A stretch of 64,000 nucleotides of DNA from Pseudogulbenkiania ferrooxidans 2002 (GTDB taxonomy: Bacteria > Pseudomonadota > Gammaproteobacteria > Burkholderiales > Chromobacteriaceae). The notes beneath the pieces were generated by a model, which made no database searches, was not told the DNA's origin, and worked only from the letters and a program-made list of their open reading frames with translations. Both the position numbers and the translations under genes were made by a program. Location of the stretch: the NCBI RefSeq assembly GCF_000174355.1, contig NZ_ACIS01000004.1, positions 190,924-254,923 of the forward strand, written 5' to 3'. Numbering within the stretch: the stretch's first letter is position 1; every line of letters begins with the position of its first letter. This document shows positions 38,872 through 48,692 of this stretch, piece after piece.

Positions 38872-39936
38872 ATGAAAATTGCAGTATTGCCCGGTGACGG
38901 CATCGGCCCGGAAATCATTGCCCAGGCGCGCCGCGTGCTGGACGTATTGCGTCAGGATGGCCTGCCGCTGGAAATGGAAGAGGCGCCGCTGGGTGGGGCC
39001 GGTTACGATGCCTTCGGCCAACCTTACCCGGAATTCACCCAGAAGCTGTGCCGCGCCGCCGATGCTGTGCTGCTGGGCGCCGTGGGCGGCCCGCAGTACG
39101 ACAACCTCGACCGCCCGCTGCGCCCGGAGCGCGGCCTGCTGGCGATCCGCAAGGATCTCAACCTGTTCGCCAACCTGCGTCCGGCCATTCTCTACCCCGA
39201 ACTGGCCAACGCTTCCACGCTGAAGCCGGAAGTGGTGTCGGGTCTCGACATCATGATCGTGCGCGAGCTGACCGGCGACATCTACTTCGGCCAGCCGCGT
39301 GGCATCGCCGTCAACGAGCTGGGCGAGCGCGAGGCGTACAACACTATGCGCTACAGCGAGAGCGAAATCCGCCGTATCGCCCACGTGGCGTTCGGCATCG
39401 CCATGAAGCGCAACAAGAAGCTGTGCTCGGTGGATAAGGCCAACGTGCTGGAAACCACCGAATTCTGGAAGGAAATCTTCATCGACGTGGCGCGCGAGTA
39501 TCCGGAGGTGGGGCTCAGCCACATGTACGTCGACAACGCCGCAATGCAACTGGTGCGCAACCCCAAGCAGTTCGACGTGATGGTCACCGGCAACATCTTC
39601 GGCGACATCCTGTCCGACGAGGCTTCGATGCTGACGGGTTCCATCGGCATGTTGCCGTCGGCCTCGCTCGACCAGAACAACAAGGGCCTGTACGAGCCTT
39701 CGCACGGTTCCGCACCGGACATCGCCGGCAAGAACCTGGCCAACCCGCTCGCCACCATCCTCTCCGCCGCCATGATGCTGCGTTACACCTTCGGTCAGGA
39801 AGAGGCGGCCCTGCGCGTCGAGAGTGCGGTGAAGACGGTGCTGAAGCAGGGCTACCGTACCGCCGATATCTTCGAGGCGGGCTGCGAGAAAGTCAGCTGC
39901 TCGGGCATGGGCGACGCCGTGGTCGCCGCGCTGTAA
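38872..39936 (+). CDS. leuB: 3-isopropylmalate dehydrogenase
   Basis: 354 residues, NAD-dependent oxidative decarboxylase of leucine synthesis. Start [15 protein letters not shown] fits the family. [11 protein letters not shown], the catalytic K in [14 protein letters not shown] and [18 protein letters not shown] are visible. A 14-base CTTCGGCCAACCTT copy at 39012 is coded with the otherwise rare CAA and CCT codons. Repeat R5 begins directly after the stop. Confidence 0.97.
   Translation: MKIAVLPGDGIGPEIIAQARRVLDVLRQDGLPLEMEEAPLGGAGYDAFGQPYPEFTQKLCRAADAVLLGAVGGPQYDNLDRPLRPERGLLAIRKDLNLFANLRPAILYPELANASTLKPEVVSGLDIMIVRELTGDIYFGQPRGIAVNELGEREAYNTMRYSESEIRRIAHVAFGIAMKRNKKLCSVDKANVLETTEFWKEIFIDVAREYPEVGLSHMYVDNAAMQLVRNPKQFDVMVTGNIFGDILSDEASMLTGSIGMLPSASLDQNNKGLYEPSHGSAPDIAGKNLANPLATILSAAMMLRYTFGQEEAALRVESAVKTVLKQGYRTADIFEAGCEKVSCSGMGDAVVAAL
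39012..39025 (+). repeat. Copy of CTTCGGCCAACCTT inside leuB
   Basis: Reads GC-C TTC GGC CAA CCT T. CAA and CCT are unusual here, where CAG and CCG are otherwise used, so the DNA motif appears to override codon preference. Confidence 0.55.
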
Positions 39937-40116
39937 GAGCCGCTAACAAAACCCTCTTGGTGTTGTTGTGCTCGCGGGCGAATCTCTTGCAGGGATTCGC
40001 CCAGCAAGCACTTGCCGTACTACTTGCATGTGGCTTCGCTGAAACTTCGGCTGCGCCTCGTTTTCTGCGGCCGCGCGCCTAGCCAAGACCGCTGCTCTGG
40101 GTTTTGTTGGCAGCTC
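39937..40116. repeat. Dispersed imperfect palindrome, copy R5
   Basis: 180 bp immediately after leuB. End arms GAGCCGCTAACAAAACCC / GGGTTTTGTTGGCAGCTC pair at 16 of 18 positions. The core GGGCGAATCTC-TTGCAGG-GATTCGCCC matches the core of R2-R4, while the end arms are unlike those of the other copies. Confidence 0.75.
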
Positions 40117-40156
40117 CAGTGGCGTGGTAAATGCGGTTCAAATAAAACGCGTCAAC

Positions 40157-40195
40157 CCCATTGTGTGAGCCGCTGTTGCCCTGCACAATGGGGTT
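40157..40195. other. Hairpin upstream of asd
   Basis: CCCCATTGTG ... CACAATGGGG, a perfect 10-bp inverted repeat with a ~19-nt loop and no T tract, followed by a second one (CCGGCCT/AGGCCGG, near 40211-40232). These lie in the asd leader and could be regulatory or a weak terminator for leuB. Confidence 0.4.
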
Positions 40196-40276
40196 GATCA
40201 CCAGATAAGACCGGCCTCGATGAGCAGGCCGGCGAAATAGCTTCCTCTATCCGACGACATTCAGGAGATATTTATC

Positions 40277-41389
40277 GTGCGAGTAGGTTTTGTTGGCTGG
40301 CGCGGCATGGTCGGTTCCGTGCTGATGCAGCGCATGCGTGAAGAAAACGATTTTGCCCAGATCAGCGAGCCGGTGTTCTTCACCACCTCCAACGTTGGCG
40401 GCAAGGGTCCCGATATCGGCCGTGACGTGCCGGCATTGAAAGATGCCAAGAATATCGATGATCTGCTGGCGATGGACGCCATTGTCACCTGCCAGGGTGG
40501 CGACTACACCTCCGAGGTGTTCCCGAAACTGCGTGCCGCCGGCTGGACAGGCTACTGGATCGACGCCGCCTCCACGCTGCGCATGGAAAACGACGCCATC
40601 ATCATTCTCGATCCGGTCAACATGAACGTGATCAAGGACGGCCTGGCGAACGGCGTGAAGAACTACGTCGGCGGCAACTGCACCGTGTCGCTGATGCTGA
40701 TGGCGCTGGGTGGCCTGTTTCAGAACGACCTGGTGGAATGGGTTACCTCGATGACCTACCAGGCGGCATCGGGTGCCGGCGCGCAGAACATGCGCGAGCT
40801 GATCTCCGGCATGGGCGCCATTCATGGCCAGGTGGCCGACAAGCTGGCCGACCCGGCTTCCGCCATCCTCGACATCGATCGCAAGGTATCCGACTTCCTG
40901 CGCTCGGACGAGTACCCGAGCCAGAACTTCGGCGTGCCGCTGGCCGGCAGCCTGATTCCGTGGATCGACAAGGATCTCGGCAACGGCCAGTCCAAGGAAG
41001 AGTGGAAGGGCGGCGTCGAAACCAACAAGATTCTCGGTCTTTCGGCCAACCCGGTGCCGGTGGATGGTCTGTGCGTGCGTGTCGGCGCCATGCGCTGCCA
41101 CAGCCAGGCTCTGACCATTAAACTGAAGAAGGACGTGCCGCTCGACGAGATCGAAGCGATGCTGGCTGCCGCCAACCCGTGGGCCAAGGTTGTGCCGAAT
41201 ACCCGCGAAGCCTCGATGCGTGATCTGACCCCGGCTGCCGTGACCGGCACGCTGACCACGCCAGTGGGCCGTCTGCGCAAGCTGGCCATGGGCGGCGACT
41301 ACCTGTCCGCCTTTACCGTCGGTGATCAGTTGCTGTGGGGGGCTGCCGAGCCTCTGCGCCGCATGCTGCGCATCCTGATTGAGCGTTAA
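40277..41389 (+). CDS. asd: Aspartate-semialdehyde dehydrogenase
   Basis: 370 residues, the Gram-negative class. GTG start at 40277 behind AGGAGA; begins (M)[16 protein letters not shown]. Reduces aspartyl phosphate to the semialdehyde for lysine/diaminopimelate, threonine and methionine synthesis. The nucleophile cysteine is in [18 protein letters not shown]. Monocistronic with a double hairpin terminator behind. Confidence 0.97.
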   Translation: MRVGFVGWRGMVGSVLMQRMREENDFAQISEPVFFTTSNVGGKGPDIGRDVPALKDAKNIDDLLAMDAIVTCQGGDYTSEVFPKLRAAGWTGYWIDAASTLRMENDAIIILDPVNMNVIKDGLANGVKNYVGGNCTVSLMLMALGGLFQNDLVEWVTSMTYQAASGAGAQNMRELISGMGAIHGQVADKLADPASAILDIDRKVSDFLRSDEYPSQNFGVPLAGSLIPWIDKDLGNGQSKEEWKGGVETNKILGLSANPVPVDGLCVRVGAMRCHSQALTIKLKKDVPLDEIEAMLAAANPWAKVVPNTREASMRDLTPAAVTGTLTTPVGRLRKLAMGGDYLSAFTVGDQLLWGAAEPLRRMLRILIER

Positions 41390-41405
41390 AATACGCTCAT
41401 CGCTC

Positions 41406-41458
41406 GAACCGGCCTGAGTGCCGGTTCTGTTTTTCCCAAAGGGCGCTTTGCGCCCTTT
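41406..41458 (+). terminator. asd terminator followed by a second hairpin
   Basis: GAACCGGC/GCCGGTTC with T-rich tail to 41434, then AAAGGGCG/CGCCCTTT (41438-41458). Confidence 0.75.
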
Positions 41459-41482
41459 ATGCATTTCTAACAGGAATTCACC

Positions 41483-42496
41483 ATGTCTCATCCCATTCAG
41501 GTTGCCGTCGTTGGAGCAACCGGTCTCGTCGGCCAGGCCGTGCTCGACTTGCTCGCCAGCCGTGACTTTCCAGCCAGCCGCGTGTTTGCCGTGGATACCC
41601 AGGATCACGATGGGGAAACCGTCACCTTTGGCAACCTTGAGCTGAATGTTCACCCGGTCGACGAGTTTGGCTTCGAGGTGACGCCGTTGGCCATTTTCGT
41701 GGGGGGGAGTGAGATTTCTCGGCAGTACGTGCCGCTGGCGCGCGAGGCAGGCGCCACCGTCATCGATTTCAGCTCGGCTTATCGCCAGGATGATGAAGTG
41801 CCGCTGCTCGTTCCTGCCCTGAACGGTAGCCTGGTGGCCGATCTGCCGGAGAGCGCCCTGATCGCCGTACCCAATTGCACGGTCACGCCGCTGGCCATCG
41901 CCTTGAAGGCGCTGGCTGAGCATGGCCTGAAACGGGTGACGGTATCCACCTACCAATCCGTATCCGGAAGCGGTCAGGCCGCGCTCGAGGAACTGGCCAA
42001 TCAGACCACGGCGCTGTTCACCCAGCGCGACGCCGAGTGCGAAGTCTACGCCAAGCGCATCGCCTACAACCTGCTGCCCAAGATCGGTGATGCCGACGAG
42101 AGTGGTGCGACCGAAGAAGAGTCGTCCATCGTCAATGAACTGCACCGTCTGTTCGGCAGTGATGAGCTCGCTGTCGAGGCGACCTGTGTCAGGGTGCCGG
42201 TGTTCTTTGGTCACGCGTGGTCGGTCACGGTGGAAACCGATACCGAAGTTGAGGCTTCGCGTGCCCGGAACCTGTTTGCATCGCTCGGGCTGCACGTGGT
42301 GGACCAGCCGCAGCAGCCGGATGGCTATGCCACGCCGATGGAAGTCGCCGGCAACGACCGGGTCTGGGTAAGCCGTGTCCGCCGTACCGGAAAGACCCTC
42401 AGCTTCTGGTTGACGGCCGACAACGTCAGAGCCGCCGCGGCAATGAGCTGCGTCACTGTGGCTGAGGCTGTGCAAAACGCAGGGCACTTCGGATAA
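41483..42496 (+). CDS. Second aspartate-semialdehyde dehydrogenase-like protein (USG-1 class)
   Basis: 337 residues of the other ASADH class (Gram-positive-like, USG-1). The N-terminal nucleotide-binding glycine motif is VVGATGLVGQ. The active-site region reads VPNCTVTPLAIALKAL with the cysteine retained, and the downstream catalytic region is AYNLLPKIG. In pseudomonads and Neisseriales such a gene commonly lies between asd and fimV. It may be an active isozyme or a diverged protein; sequence alone leaves both open. Own terminator behind. Confidence 0.85.
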   Translation: MSHPIQVAVVGATGLVGQAVLDLLASRDFPASRVFAVDTQDHDGETVTFGNLELNVHPVDEFGFEVTPLAIFVGGSEISRQYVPLAREAGATVIDFSSAYRQDDEVPLLVPALNGSLVADLPESALIAVPNCTVTPLAIALKALAEHGLKRVTVSTYQSVSGSGQAALEELANQTTALFTQRDAECEVYAKRIAYNLLPKIGDADESGATEEESSIVNELHRLFGSDELAVEATCVRVPVFFGHAWSVTVETDTEVEASRARNLFASLGLHVVDQPQQPDGYATPMEVAGNDRVWVSRVRRTGKTLSFWLTADNVRAAAAMSCVTVAEAVQNAGHFG

Positions 42497-42502
42497 AGGA
42501 AC

Positions 42503-42529
42503 AAGGCGGCAGTCTTTGCCGCCTTTTTT
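42503..42529 (+). terminator. Terminator after the second asd-like gene
   Basis: AAGGCGGCA/TGCCGCCTT, 9-bp perfect stem, loop GTCTT, T run. Confidence 0.88.
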
Positions 42530-42652
42530 CTTGGTATGAAATCTAGCTAAAGAGCTTGTTAAAGCCTAAGATGGCACTGATAAAGGACTACCTTCACTAT
42601 GGGGTAGTTGTTGAAAAAAACATCTAAGCAGGTTGTTGCCGGAAGGTGAACT

Positions 42653-45004
42653 GTGACAAATCGGGCAAAAATGAAGCTGAGCGCTCTCGCCGTTGCGGTA
42701 CTTTTTTCCGCTAATGCTTGGGCGGGGCTGGGGAAAATCAATGTCAGATCCTATCTGGGTGAAACATTTCGCGCCGAGATCAATCTGACCGATGTTAATG
42801 CCGCCGAACTGTCCTCAGCACGGGTCGGCCTGGCCGGAATGGACACTTTCCGGGACCTTAACGTCGATTATTCGGGCATTCTGAGTTCGCTAAAGTTCTC
42901 GGTGGAACCGAGCGGAAGAGGGGCTATCGTTCGCGTTTCGTCTTCCGCCCCGATCAACGAGCCGTATTTGCGCTTCGTGGTGGAGGCTAGAACCAGTTCC
43001 GGGCGCTCGGTGCGCGAGTACACCGTTTTACTCGATCCGATCGATTACCAGGTCAACAACAAGCCCTCCTTTGTCCAGTCCTTGCCAAAGGCGGCGCCTA
43101 GTCTCGCTAGTCCATACCGAGGCAACGTGGCCCGCGAGGGTGTGGTAGCGCCAAGGCGTACCTCTGCCGATTCGCTTTACGTGGCTCCGGGGGCGACGCT
43201 GAATACGCTGGCGGCTCAGGTGCGGCCACAAGGGGCCTCCCTAGAACAAACCATGGCGGCCTTGGTCAAGAACAACCCTTCCGCTTTCATCGCGGGGGAC
43301 CCAAACCGCATCAAGGCGGCCGTCAACCTGAAGGTGCCGCCGGCGGCCAAGATTCGCGCCATTGCTTCGTCCGAGGCCCGTAATCTGCTGGCCCCGGCCT
43401 CCGCGCTTGCTGCCAACTCGATGCCCCCGGCAGCACAAGCCAGCCCCGAGCAGCCGCCGGCAGCAGCGCCCAAGCCGGCTGCTGCGGCCCCGCAGGCGGC
43501 TCAGCCGGTCAAGGGTGGGGAAGTGCTGAAACTGATGGCGCCGGAAACTTCTGCCCCCTCGGACGAAAAACTTTCCGAGGTAGAGCAGCAAGTTGCCAGC
43601 CGCGATCAGGCATTGAAAGATGCCGAAAAGCGCATTGCGACACTCGAGGCGCAAATCAAAGCGTTGCAGAACAGCCATGAGATTGCCAAGCCTGCAGCCG
43701 GTAGCGCCGCCAAGGCCGGGGAGGCAGCTGGGCCGTCGTTGGTCGATTCGCTGGTCGACAATCTGCCTCTGGTCGGTGGTGGCGCCGCCATCGCACTGTT
43801 GGCAGCCTTGGGCGTGGTGGTGGCGCGCCGTCGCCGTCAAGCCCCGTCCTTGTCTTCTGCGCTCAAGCTTTCGTCCGGCAATGCCGGCGCCGTGCTCGGT
43901 AGCGGAGCCAGCTCCAACATCAATCTCCAGGGTGGGGCGTCGGCCATCGGCGGAGGCCACTCTTTCATGGCCAACTTCACGCAGTCGGTGGGGGCTATCG
44001 ACACGGCCGAGGTTGATCCGATTGCCGAGGCGGAGGTGTATATCGCCTACGGTAGGGATGCGCAGGCCGAGGAGATTCTCAAAGATGCATTGAGCCGCGA
44101 TCCGTCCCGCCACGAAGTGCGTCTGAAATTGATGGAAATCCACGCGGCACGGCAGGACAAGGAGGGCTTCGAGTCGCTCGCGCGCGAACTTTATGCGGCA
44201 TTCGACGGCAAGGGTCCGCATTGGGCCAAGGCGGCGGCGATGGGGGCGGTGCTCGATCCGGGTAATCCGCTATATCAGTTGCTAGACACTACCCCGGGGG
44301 CGAGTGCCCCGGCTGTGGCGCCGGCGGCGGCGATCGACCTCGATCACGAACTGTTCGGGCAGCCTCCGGCTCCGGCCTCCCCGCCGATGCCGGCAGAAAA
44401 CGTCGCCGCGCCCCGGGAGCCGGCAAAGGCACCGAGCGCTCCTGTTACGCCATCCGTCCCGGCCGAAAGCGACGACCCGTTGCGTGCCGCTCTGTTTGCC
44501 GAAGCACCACCCTCCGGGCTTGCAGAGGAGGCCAATCCGGGGAATATGCTCGATTTCGACCTGGATGCCGCTTTTGACCTTTCTGCCAAGAAACCAGAGG
44601 CGGAAGCCACACAGGATGACCCCGCAGCCTCGGGGGCGATGCAGGAAAACCTGCTCGATTTCGACTTCAATCTCGATTCGATGTTGAGCGAGCCTTCCGG
44701 CAAGGCTGGGCAGCAGGGTAAAGCCGATACGGCTCCCGATCTGGGGTTGGAAGAGACTGGCTCGGCCGGTTTTGAAGCCCTCTACGAAGGTATGCTGGGG
44801 GCCGAGTCGGCACCGGAGGCCGCCTCGCTGGAGGGTTTGTCGGTCAATGACGATCCCTTGTCCACCAAACTCGATCTGGCCAAGGTTTATCTGGATATGG
44901 GGGATAAGGACGGCGCCAAGGAAGTGCTGGAAGATCTGCTTTCCGAAGCCCAGGGCGGGCTGAAGTCGGAGGCGGAACAACTACTGGCCAAGATAGGCTC
45001 TTGA
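42653..45004 (+). CDS. fimV: FimV-like peptidoglycan-binding polar organiser
   Basis: 783 residues. GTG 42653 has GGAAGG 6 nt upstream; an ATG at 42671 is an alternative. Signal peptide, then the FimV N-terminal domain (GLGKINVRSYLGETFRAEI), a degenerate LysM (PGATLNTLAAQVRP), an Ala/Pro-rich linker, a coiled coil (VEQQVASRDQALKDAEKRIATLEAQIKALQ), one membrane helix (LVGGGAAIALLAALGVVVA), an acidic repeat-rich cytosolic part and the C-terminal FimV TPR-like motif (LAKVYLDMGDKDGAKEVLEDLL). FimV organises type IV pili, polarity and cAMP signalling in Pseudomonas. Confidence 0.9.
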   Translation: MTNRAKMKLSALAVAVLFSANAWAGLGKINVRSYLGETFRAEINLTDVNAAELSSARVGLAGMDTFRDLNVDYSGILSSLKFSVEPSGRGAIVRVSSSAPINEPYLRFVVEARTSSGRSVREYTVLLDPIDYQVNNKPSFVQSLPKAAPSLASPYRGNVAREGVVAPRRTSADSLYVAPGATLNTLAAQVRPQGASLEQTMAALVKNNPSAFIAGDPNRIKAAVNLKVPPAAKIRAIASSEARNLLAPASALAANSMPPAAQASPEQPPAAAPKPAAAAPQAAQPVKGGEVLKLMAPETSAPSDEKLSEVEQQVASRDQALKDAEKRIATLEAQIKALQNSHEIAKPAAGSAAKAGEAAGPSLVDSLVDNLPLVGGGAAIALLAALGVVVARRRRQAPSLSSALKLSSGNAGAVLGSGASSNINLQGGASAIGGGHSFMANFTQSVGAIDTAEVDPIAEAEVYIAYGRDAQAEEILKDALSRDPSRHEVRLKLMEIHAARQDKEGFESLARELYAAFDGKGPHWAKAAAMGAVLDPGNPLYQLLDTTPGASAPAVAPAAAIDLDHELFGQPPAPASPPMPAENVAAPREPAKAPSAPVTPSVPAESDDPLRAALFAEAPPSGLAEEANPGNMLDFDLDAAFDLSAKKPEAEATQDDPAASGAMQENLLDFDFNLDSMLSEPSGKAGQQGKADTAPDLGLEETGSAGFEALYEGMLGAESAPEAASLEGLSVNDDPLSTKLDLAKVYLDMGDKDGAKEVLEDLLSEAQGGLKSEAEQLLAKIGS

Positions 45005-45073
45005 TCGTGAAACTCCGGCCCTCCTTCGAGGGCTGGTTCGTTTCGGCTCCAACGGAGGCTTGCTAGACAGGGA

Positions 45074-47275
45074 ATGAACAGAATGGACTCTGTCATCAGA
45101 ATGACGGCGATTGCCGCTTTGCTGTCTTCTTTGGGGGTCGCGGTGCAGGCCCATGCCGGGTTGGGCCCGATCAAGGTGCTGTCCTCGGAGGGGGAGCCTT
45201 TTGAGGCGGAAATTCCCCTGGTCGATGAAGCCGTTGGCGCCAACGCGTCGATTGGACTAGCCGACCGCAATCACTACCCTCTGATCTCCCCGTACACGCC
45301 ATCAGCCGGCAAGCTCCAGTTCTCTCTGGTGCAGCAGGCCGATGGAACGCTCTCGAAAGTACGTGTTGCCGGCCCAGCCAATTTCGATGAGCCCACGCTG
45401 CATTTTGCCGTGGAAATCAGCTGGCCTGCCGGGCGCCTGGTGCGCGAATTCGACGTGGATTACCGCCGCGATGGGCCACGCCACCCAAAACGTCACCCCC
45501 TGCCTGATGACGAAGGCAAGAAAGCCGCTGTCACTGCCGATCATCATGCCCGGCTAACACCGCTGGGACTTGGTGAACTCAAGGTGCAGTCCTTTATTGG
45601 CGAGCCCTTGCTTGCCGAAGTGGAGGTGCTGGGGCGGCTTCATGCCGAGCACAAGCAGCTCGCTGCCGTGGTGCTGCCCAGTGGTGCGGTGGGGGCACAG
45701 CAGGCCCATTTGCTAGCGTCGATAGGCTACGAGTTTGTCAAGTCAGCGAGCGGTAAGACGGTGCTGCGGCTTTTCTCCTCTCAAATCGTTGAAGAACCCA
45801 TGCTCTCGCTGCGGCTCGAGGTCGGAGTCGGCACCCTCAAACTGGCAAGAAGCTATTCGCTGTTGTTCGACCCCCCTGAAGCTGCCCGCCCGATTGCCCG
45901 TTCTTCTCGGGGAGAGGCTGCCGGCGTGGTTCGTGATGCGGCAAAGACCAAGGTCTATCGGGTCGGGCGCGGGGACACGCTCGGCGCTATCGCGCAGCGC
46001 ACTGAGGGCGCGGGCTCGGTGGAGCAGGTGATTCGCCGGCTGCATGCCGCCAATCCGCAAGCCTTTATCGCCGGTGATGTCGACAGGCTGAAAGCCGGGG
46101 CGCAACTGGCCTATCCGGCAAATTGGCGCATTGGCGAGGCGCCACCGGGTGGCAATAAGGCAACCGTGAAAGAGCCTTCTGCGGCTCCAGCTCAGCTTGC
46201 TGCTCCCGTGCCAGCAACTGCTCCTGTGGTCGCTCCAGCTGCGGCTGCGGCCGTGCCTGTGGTCGGCGATAAGGTTGTACAGCCCAGCAAGGAGGCGCAG
46301 AGGGAGGAACAGTTGAAACGCCGGCTTCAGCAGCAGGACCAACTGCTCGCGGTGGCGGAGCAGCGCCTTCAGGCGCTGCAGCAACGGCTGAATGCCTTGC
46401 AGCAAGAGGCAGCCCATTCTGCCCCGGTCAAGGCGCCTACAACCAAGGCCGCGCCGGTCGGAAACGCTGCCGGCACTGAGCCAGGCGCGATGGAGAGCCT
46501 GGGCAAGGCATTGGGCGACAATTCCCCTTATCTCTATAGTGCCGGTGCCGCGGGCGTGGCATTGCTGGGCGGGGGTTGGTGGTGGCTGCGGCGACGCCGG
46601 AATCGGCAAGGCGGCAGTGCGAACGGGCTTGCAACGGCGTTGAGCGTTGGTGCCAATCCGTCCCTGCTGACGATGGGGCCGCTCACCACCTTGATGGCGG
46701 GGGGCAAGCAGGGCGGGGGAATCGACTTGAGCCCGGTCGACCTGGTGGCCGAGGCGGAGGTCTATCTTGCTTATGGCCGTACCGATCAGGCCTTGGCCTT
46801 GCTGCGAGAAGGGCTGGTGCGGGAGCCGATGCGGCAGGATGTACGGTTTAAATTGCTGGAAGCCTTATCCGCCCTGCCGGACAAACAGCCCTTCATCCTC
46901 GAGGCGACGGCAGCGAAAGGAGTGTTTGGCAAGGATAGTACCTTGTGGCAGCGTGTCTGCGAGCTGGGGCGGGTAACCCTGCCGGGCAATCCGTTATTTG
47001 AGATGGAGCCGCTTGCGCGCGCCGAAGGTGTCGCGGTGCCGGCCGCAGCGTCTATTCCGGCTGCTGGTGTGGTGGCACGAGCGGCGGTTCCTCCCGTCGT
47101 GCCAGGTGATGGATCGGCCGTGCCGACCCAGGCCTCCCTTGCTGCTGAGGTTCCCCTGGCCGCCGAGGTACCTCAATCGGCTTCGGACAAACAGGAACTG
47201 GCGCGGCTGTACATGGAGATGGGGGATACTGAGGCGGCCAAGGCCTTGTTGAAGGAGTCTGAAGATTCGGCTTGA
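45074..47275 (+). CDS. Second FimV-like protein with duplicated N-terminal domain
   Basis: 733 residues, tandem paralogue of fimV. After the signal peptide there are two FimV N-terminal-like domains (GLGPIKVLSSEGEPFEAEI near 30 and LGELKVQSFIGEPLLAEVEV near 170), a better-kept LysM (VYRVGRGDTLGAIAQ), a coiled coil, one membrane helix followed by RRRRNRQ, and two short cytosolic repeats (DLVAEAEVYLAYGRTDQALALLREGL). The C-terminal FimV motif is present but cut short (QELARLYMEMGDTEAAKALL). Spaced 69 bp after fimV. Confidence 0.85.
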   Translation: MNRMDSVIRMTAIAALLSSLGVAVQAHAGLGPIKVLSSEGEPFEAEIPLVDEAVGANASIGLADRNHYPLISPYTPSAGKLQFSLVQQADGTLSKVRVAGPANFDEPTLHFAVEISWPAGRLVREFDVDYRRDGPRHPKRHPLPDDEGKKAAVTADHHARLTPLGLGELKVQSFIGEPLLAEVEVLGRLHAEHKQLAAVVLPSGAVGAQQAHLLASIGYEFVKSASGKTVLRLFSSQIVEEPMLSLRLEVGVGTLKLARSYSLLFDPPEAARPIARSSRGEAAGVVRDAAKTKVYRVGRGDTLGAIAQRTEGAGSVEQVIRRLHAANPQAFIAGDVDRLKAGAQLAYPANWRIGEAPPGGNKATVKEPSAAPAQLAAPVPATAPVVAPAAAAAVPVVGDKVVQPSKEAQREEQLKRRLQQQDQLLAVAEQRLQALQQRLNALQQEAAHSAPVKAPTTKAAPVGNAAGTEPGAMESLGKALGDNSPYLYSAGAAGVALLGGGWWWLRRRRNRQGGSANGLATALSVGANPSLLTMGPLTTLMAGGKQGGGIDLSPVDLVAEAEVYLAYGRTDQALALLREGLVREPMRQDVRFKLLEALSALPDKQPFILEATAAKGVFGKDSTLWQRVCELGRVTLPGNPLFEMEPLARAEGVAVPAAASIPAAGVVARAAVPPVVPGDGSAVPTQASLAAEVPLAAEVPQSASDKQELARLYMEMGDTEAAKALLKESEDSA

Positions 47276-47306
47276 TCTGACTGAGACGTTCCATCCCGCG
47301 GCAATC

Positions 47307-47906
47307 TTGCTGTGTTGGCTGATGGCGGCACTGGTGGTGCAGTTTCTACCCCTGGTGCCGTTGTCGTTCTTGGCCGTGGTCGCCGCGGTGCTGCTCAACG
47401 TGCAAGAGCGGACGGGGGTTGGGCAGTCGCTGCGCCGGATGCGCTGGCTGTTGCTGACGTTGTGGTTGACCATGGGGTGGTCGGTGCCGGGCGATGCCTT
47501 GTTCGATACCGCCTGGGCGCCGACGCGCGAGGGGTTGGCCGAAGGAGCGCGTCATGTCTTGCGGCTGCTCATTCTGGTCTGGCTGATTCGTGGTATCTGG
47601 TTGGCGGTGGGACGAGATGGGGTGCTGGCTGGCCTGCTGTTTCTCCTACGTCCCTTGCACTGGGTGGGCCTGTCATCGGAGCGTTTTGCCTTACGTCTGT
47701 GCTTGACCCTTTCCTATGCCGAGCAGTTGCTGGCGGCGACGCGGCCGCGCACGCGAAGTGCCTGGCGCTCCCTCATGGCCGAAGCCATGGCGTTACCGGC
47801 GCCGGATGGGGTACAGTTGAGGGTTTACCGCTGGAGGGCATCCGATAACGTGGTCCTGGTGTCGTTGGCGGTGGGTCTGGGAGCGGTCATGAAGGCGGTA
47901 GCATGA
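47307..47906 (+). CDS. Membrane protein resembling CbiQ/EcfT transporter components
   Basis: 199 residues from a TTG at 47307 (ATG at 47322 also possible). The frame is open from 47253 and includes a stretch beginning LKIRLDLTETFHPAAILL right after an AAGGAG, so the true start may be a non-ATG codon near 47259-47265 inside the end of the fimV paralogue. Four to five membrane helices; ERFALRLCLTLSYAEQLL resembles the coupling helices of EcfT/CbiQ proteins. No ATPase or substrate-binding component is near. It overlaps truA by the ATGA arrangement. Confidence 0.65.
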   Translation: MLCWLMAALVVQFLPLVPLSFLAVVAAVLLNVQERTGVGQSLRRMRWLLLTLWLTMGWSVPGDALFDTAWAPTREGLAEGARHVLRLLILVWLIRGIWLAVGRDGVLAGLLFLLRPLHWVGLSSERFALRLCLTLSYAEQLLAATRPRTRSAWRSLMAEAMALPAPDGVQLRVYRWRASDNVVLVSLAVGLGAVMKAVA

Positions 47907-48691
47907 GAGTGGCGTTGGGGGTCGAGTACGACGGCAGGGCGTTTGCGGGCTGGCAAAGCCAGCCGCACGGCAATACCGTGCAGGACAAACTGAATCTGGC
48001 CTTGTCGCACATCGCCTGCGCACCGATAAATACGGTGGCCGCCGGCCGGACCGATGCCGGAGTTCATGCCCTGATGCAGGTGGTGCATTTCGATGTGGAG
48101 GTCGAGCGTCCGGAGAATGCCTGGGTGCGTGGCGTCAACAGCCATCTGCCGGCGGACATCGCCGTGGTATGGGCCAAGCAGGTGGACGAGGAGTTCCATG
48201 CGCGCTTCTCGGCCTTTTCCCGCTCCTACAGTTATTTCCTGCTGACCCACCCGGTGCGTAGCTGCCTCCTGGCGGGCAAGGTAGGCTGGTATCACCAGCC
48301 GCTGGATGTGGAGGCGATGCGGGAAGCAGCTGCTCATCTGTTGGGACGGCACGATTTTTCCAGCTTCCGGGCTGCCGAATGCCAGGCCAAGTCGCCGGTC
48401 AAACACCTGCAGCGGCTGGATATTCACGAGGCGGACGGTTTCATCCGCTTCGACCTGCTGGCGGATGCCTTTCTGCATCACATGGTGCGCAATATCGTCG
48501 GCGCACTGGTGTATGTCGGCAAGGGGACGCTCAGCCCGGAGGATATGGTCGATCTGTTGTCGGCTCGGGACCGTCGTCACGCCCCCCCTACCTTCATGCC
48601 GGATGGCCTGTATCTGACCGGAGTAGGGTACCCCGAGTCGTTCGGCGTGACGGCGGCGAGCGACCCCGCCCGGCTGACATTGTGGAGATGA
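47903..48691 (+). CDS. truA: tRNA pseudouridine(38-40) synthase
   Basis: 262 residues. Catalytic aspartate in AGRTDAGVHA; MRVALGVEYDGRAFAGWQ start and FLHHMVRNIVGAL are family blocks. Modifies U38-U40 in the anticodon arm of many tRNAs. Overlaps the preceding membrane-protein gene by 4 bp and precedes trpF by 1 bp, so cotranscription is likely. Confidence 0.96.
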   Translation: MRVALGVEYDGRAFAGWQSQPHGNTVQDKLNLALSHIACAPINTVAAGRTDAGVHALMQVVHFDVEVERPENAWVRGVNSHLPADIAVVWAKQVDEEFHARFSAFSRSYSYFLLTHPVRSCLLAGKVGWYHQPLDVEAMREAAAHLLGRHDFSSFRAAECQAKSPVKHLQRLDIHEADGFIRFDLLADAFLHHMVRNIVGALVYVGKGTLSPEDMVDLLSARDRRHAPPTFMPDGLYLTGVGYPESFGVTAASDPARLTLWR

Positions 48692-48692
48692 G

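Noticed and set aside
41483-42496. Second asd-like gene as a pseudogene
   Set aside because: The frame is intact, the active-site cysteine is kept, and it has its own terminator.
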